Assembly: GCA_946061355.1 (NCBI GenBank)
Contig: CAMGRE010000135.1
Location: 1 to 6,633 of the forward strand
Origin: an uncultured bacterium
GTDB lineage: Bacteria > Bacillota > Clostridia > Lachnospirales > Lachnospiraceae
DNA: 6,633 nucleotides
Direction of reading: 5' to 3'
Numbering within the stretch: the stretch's first letter is position 1; every line of letters begins with the position of its first letter. Of the stretch, positions 5,043 through 6,633 are shown piece by piece. The notes below the pieces were generated by a model. It had not been told where the DNA came from, made no database searches, and saw nothing but the letters and a program-made list of their open reading frames with translations. The position numbers and the translations under genes are program-made.

Positions 5043-5071
5043 TTGTATTGTGAAGGGCAATAGTATATAAT
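5043..5071 (+). promoter_or_regulatory. Sigma-A promoter of cls
   Basis: TTGTAT at 5043-5048 and a perfect TATAAT at 5066-5071, spacer 17 nt. Predicted start near 5078, so the leader is only about 18 nt and contains just the ribosome site. A 6-bp inverted repeat, CAATTC (5019-5024) and GAATTG (5040-5045), overlaps the -35 box and could be an operator, though it is short. Confidence 0.82.
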
Positions 5072-5095
5072 AATACGATAGAAAGGAAGTATGTT

Positions 5096-6565
5096 ATGCA
5101 GCTTGTGTGGACACAGATCATGGAGATACTTTCGCTTCCGTTGAAACATCTGCTGATCGTAAATTGTATCTTGTCGGTCGTGATCATCTTTTTTCAGAGG
5201 AAAAATCCGACCTCAGTGTGGACGTGGCTTCTGGTGTTGTATTTTGTGCCGATCGTCGGGTTCATATTTTACCTGCTGATCGGGGAAGATATGCACAAGC
5301 GGAAGATGTTCCGCACCAAGGAGGTCGAGGACAGCATTCACGAGGCGATCCGCGGACAGGAGGCCAGCATCCGGACAAAGACGCTGCAGGCGGAACACCC
5401 GGAACTGAAGAGGTATTCGGATCTGATCTATTATAACCTGGAAAGCGCGGGAGCCATGTTTACGGATAATAACAGTGTCCGGCTTTTTACCGATGGAAAT
5501 GAGAAGTTCGACGCGCTCATCGAGGATATGGAGAAGGCAACGCAGTCGATCCATATGCAGTATTATATTATAAAAGATGATGTGCTGTTTTCCCGGATCA
5601 AGGATGTGCTGGTGCGCAAGGCCGGAGAGGGTGTTGAGGTCAGGATCCTCTATGACGGCATGGGTGGAAGGTTCGTGAAGGAGAAATGCTGGAAGGAACT
5701 CAGAGCCAAAGGAGTCCGCACAGCAGTGTTCTTTCCTGCGCTTTTGAAGCGGCTGCATCTGCGTATCAATTACCGTAATCACAGGAAGATCGTGGTGATC
5801 GACGGGAAGATCGGCTATGTGGGCGGCTTTAATGTCGGGAAGGAATATCTCGGGATGGATCCGAAATTCGGTTATTGGCGAGACACACATCTGCGTATCT
5901 GCGGCGATGCCGTGGCCGGACTTCAGATTCGTTTTGTCCTGGACTGGAATTATGCGGCGAGAGAAAATCTCCTGACAGAGGAGAAGTACTTCCGGCCTTC
6001 GGGAGAGAGAGCAGGCAATACCGGGATTCAGATTATCTCCAGCGGACCCGACTCCCAGCTGCAGAATATCCGCAACAATTATCTGAGGCTGATCAGCAAG
6101 GCGGAAAAGAGTATCTATATTCAGACACCGTATTTTATCCCGGACGAGGCGATCGCCAATGCGCTGATCGTGGCGGCGTATTCCGGAGTGGATGTCAATA
6201 TTATGATTCCCTGCAAACCGGATCATCCCTTTGTCTACTGGGCAACGTATTCCTATATCGGGGATATGGTGACGGCGGGAGCGAAATGCTATACCTACAA
6301 CAACGGATTCCTTCATACCAAATGTCTGGTGGCGGATGAGCAGGTATACTGCTGTGGCACGGCTAACATGGATATCCGCAGCTTTAAACTGAATTTTGAA
6401 GTGAATGCGGTGGTTTATAATGAGAGTGAGGCACAGAAGATGGTTGACGCCTTCAAGGAGGATCTGAAGGTGTGCCGCCAGATCACAAAAGATGTATATG
6501 CCAGGAGATCGCTGATCATAAGATTTAAGGAGCAGATCAGCAGACTGTTGTCCCCTTTGTTGTAA
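5096..6565 (+). CDS. cls: Cardiolipin synthase (phospholipase D superfamily)
   Basis: A 489-residue integral membrane enzyme that joins two phosphatidylglycerol molecules into cardiolipin and glycerol, or a close variant of that reaction. Two N-terminal membrane segments (about 18-33 and 41-62, the PLDc_N region) anchor it; the rest is cytoplasmic. Two PLD catalytic motifs are intact: NHRKIVVIDGK with His229, Lys231, Asp236, followed by GYVGGFNVGKEYLG; and HTKCLVADEQ with His407, Lys409, Asp414, followed by GTANMDIRSF. YWRDTHLRICG (260-270) and IQTPYFIPD (342-350) are also typical. Length is normal for Firmicute Cls. The ATG at 5096 has AAAGGA 8 nt upstream; an out-of-frame ATG at 5091 leads to only 17 codons and is too near the ribosome site. 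Transcribed from its own promoter; no clear terminator directly follows before the window edge. Confidence 0.95.
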   Translation: MQLVWTQIMEILSLPLKHLLIVNCILSVVIIFFQRKNPTSVWTWLLVLYFVPIVGFIFYLLIGEDMHKRKMFRTKEVEDSIHEAIRGQEASIRTKTLQAEHPELKRYSDLIYYNLESAGAMFTDNNSVRLFTDGNEKFDALIEDMEKATQSIHMQYYIIKDDVLFSRIKDVLVRKAGEGVEVRILYDGMGGRFVKEKCWKELRAKGVRTAVFFPALLKRLHLRINYRNHRKIVVIDGKIGYVGGFNVGKEYLGMDPKFGYWRDTHLRICGDAVAGLQIRFVLDWNYAARENLLTEEKYFRPSGERAGNTGIQIISSGPDSQLQNIRNNYLRLISKAEKSIYIQTPYFIPDEAIANALIVAAYSGVDVNIMIPCKPDHPFVYWATYSYIGDMVTAGAKCYTYNNGFLHTKCLVADEQVYCCGTANMDIRSFKLNFEVNAVVYNESEAQKMVDAFKEDLKVCRQITKDVYARRSLIIRFKEQISRLLSPLL

Positions 6566-6588
6566 GAACAGGGTTTTTGTGGTATAAA
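6560..6588 (+). promoter_or_regulatory. Promoter-like sequence after cls, probably for a gene beyond the window
   Basis: TTGTAA (6560-6565, overlapping the cls stop codon) and TATAAA (6583-6588) are 17 nt apart, with TGG just before the -10 box. Predicted start near 6595. No coding sequence follows within the window. Confidence 0.5.
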
Positions 6589-6606
6589 ATAAAGGATAAA
6601 AAGAAA

Positions 6607-6633
6607 GTAACCGGGAAGGTACTGAACGGTTAC
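6607..6633. repeat. Inverted repeat at the right window edge
   Basis: GTAACCG (6607-6613) pairs with CGGTTAC (6627-6633) across 13 nt. The sequence ends exactly at the right arm, so the stem may be longer (the left arm is preceded by GAAA) and any T-run is unseen. It may be the cls terminator, a leader hairpin of the next gene, or a copy of a dispersed palindrome. Confidence 0.5.

Noticed and set aside
5213..6316. Leftward 367-codon open frame inside cls
   Set aside because: It is fully antisense to an intact cardiolipin synthase and matches nothing; the long frame follows from the codon use of cls.

Overview
The window looks like chromosomal DNA from a Gram-positive clostridium, most probably a motile member of the Lachnospiraceae. 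This rests on near-consensus Firmicute promoters and strong AGGAGG-type ribosome sites, moderate GC, an ispE / FCD-type GntR / murI / DUF1934 gene order, a PLDc_N-type cardiolipin synthase, and small membrane proteins of a kind I associate with this family. The assignment is inferred; no rRNA or other taxonomic marker is present. I see no tRNA, rRNA, CRISPR array, insertion sequence or phage gene, and no broken gene.

Layout. Positions 1-133 hold no credible gene, only a short palindrome near the left edge. A leftward gene (183-845) encodes a 220-residue cysteine-free protein that may carry a DUF5610-like domain. It ends in a strong terminator (134-173). Its upstream region carries a motility-sigma (SigD/sigma-28) type promoter, TAAA-N16-GCCGATAT, and a long leader hairpin (882-916). 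Back to back with it, 7 bp away, is a sigma-A promoter (970-998) for a rightward cluster: ispE (isoprenoid precursor synthesis), a GntR/FadR-type regulator with an FCD domain, a small single-pass membrane protein of unknown function (2712-3134), murI (glutamate racemase) and a DUF1934/YwiB-like gene. Spacing is tight or overlapping, apart from an 87-bp gap after the regulator that contains a small hairpin. A perfect 12-bp palindrome, TTTGTATACAAA, lies just downstream of the predicted ispE start site and matches the operator type used by FadR-subfamily GntR proteins, so the regulator probably controls its own operon.

The cluster ends at a bidirectional terminator (4393-4424) shared with a convergent leftward gene (4442-4915, GTG start) for a conserved-looking small membrane-anchored protein. 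That gene and the rightward cardiolipin synthase gene cls (5096-6565) are divergent, each with its own clear promoter. After cls there is a promoter-like sequence and an inverted repeat cut by the window end.

Functional theme: most recognisable genes serve the cell envelope: IspE supplies isoprenoids (including the undecaprenyl carrier), MurI supplies D-glutamate for peptidoglycan, and Cls makes cardiolipin. The leftward gene at 183-845 instead looks wired to the motility regulon. The parts most worth following are its SigD promoter plus structured leader, the predicted autoregulatory operator, and the two-frame overlap with tandem 12-mers at the murI start.
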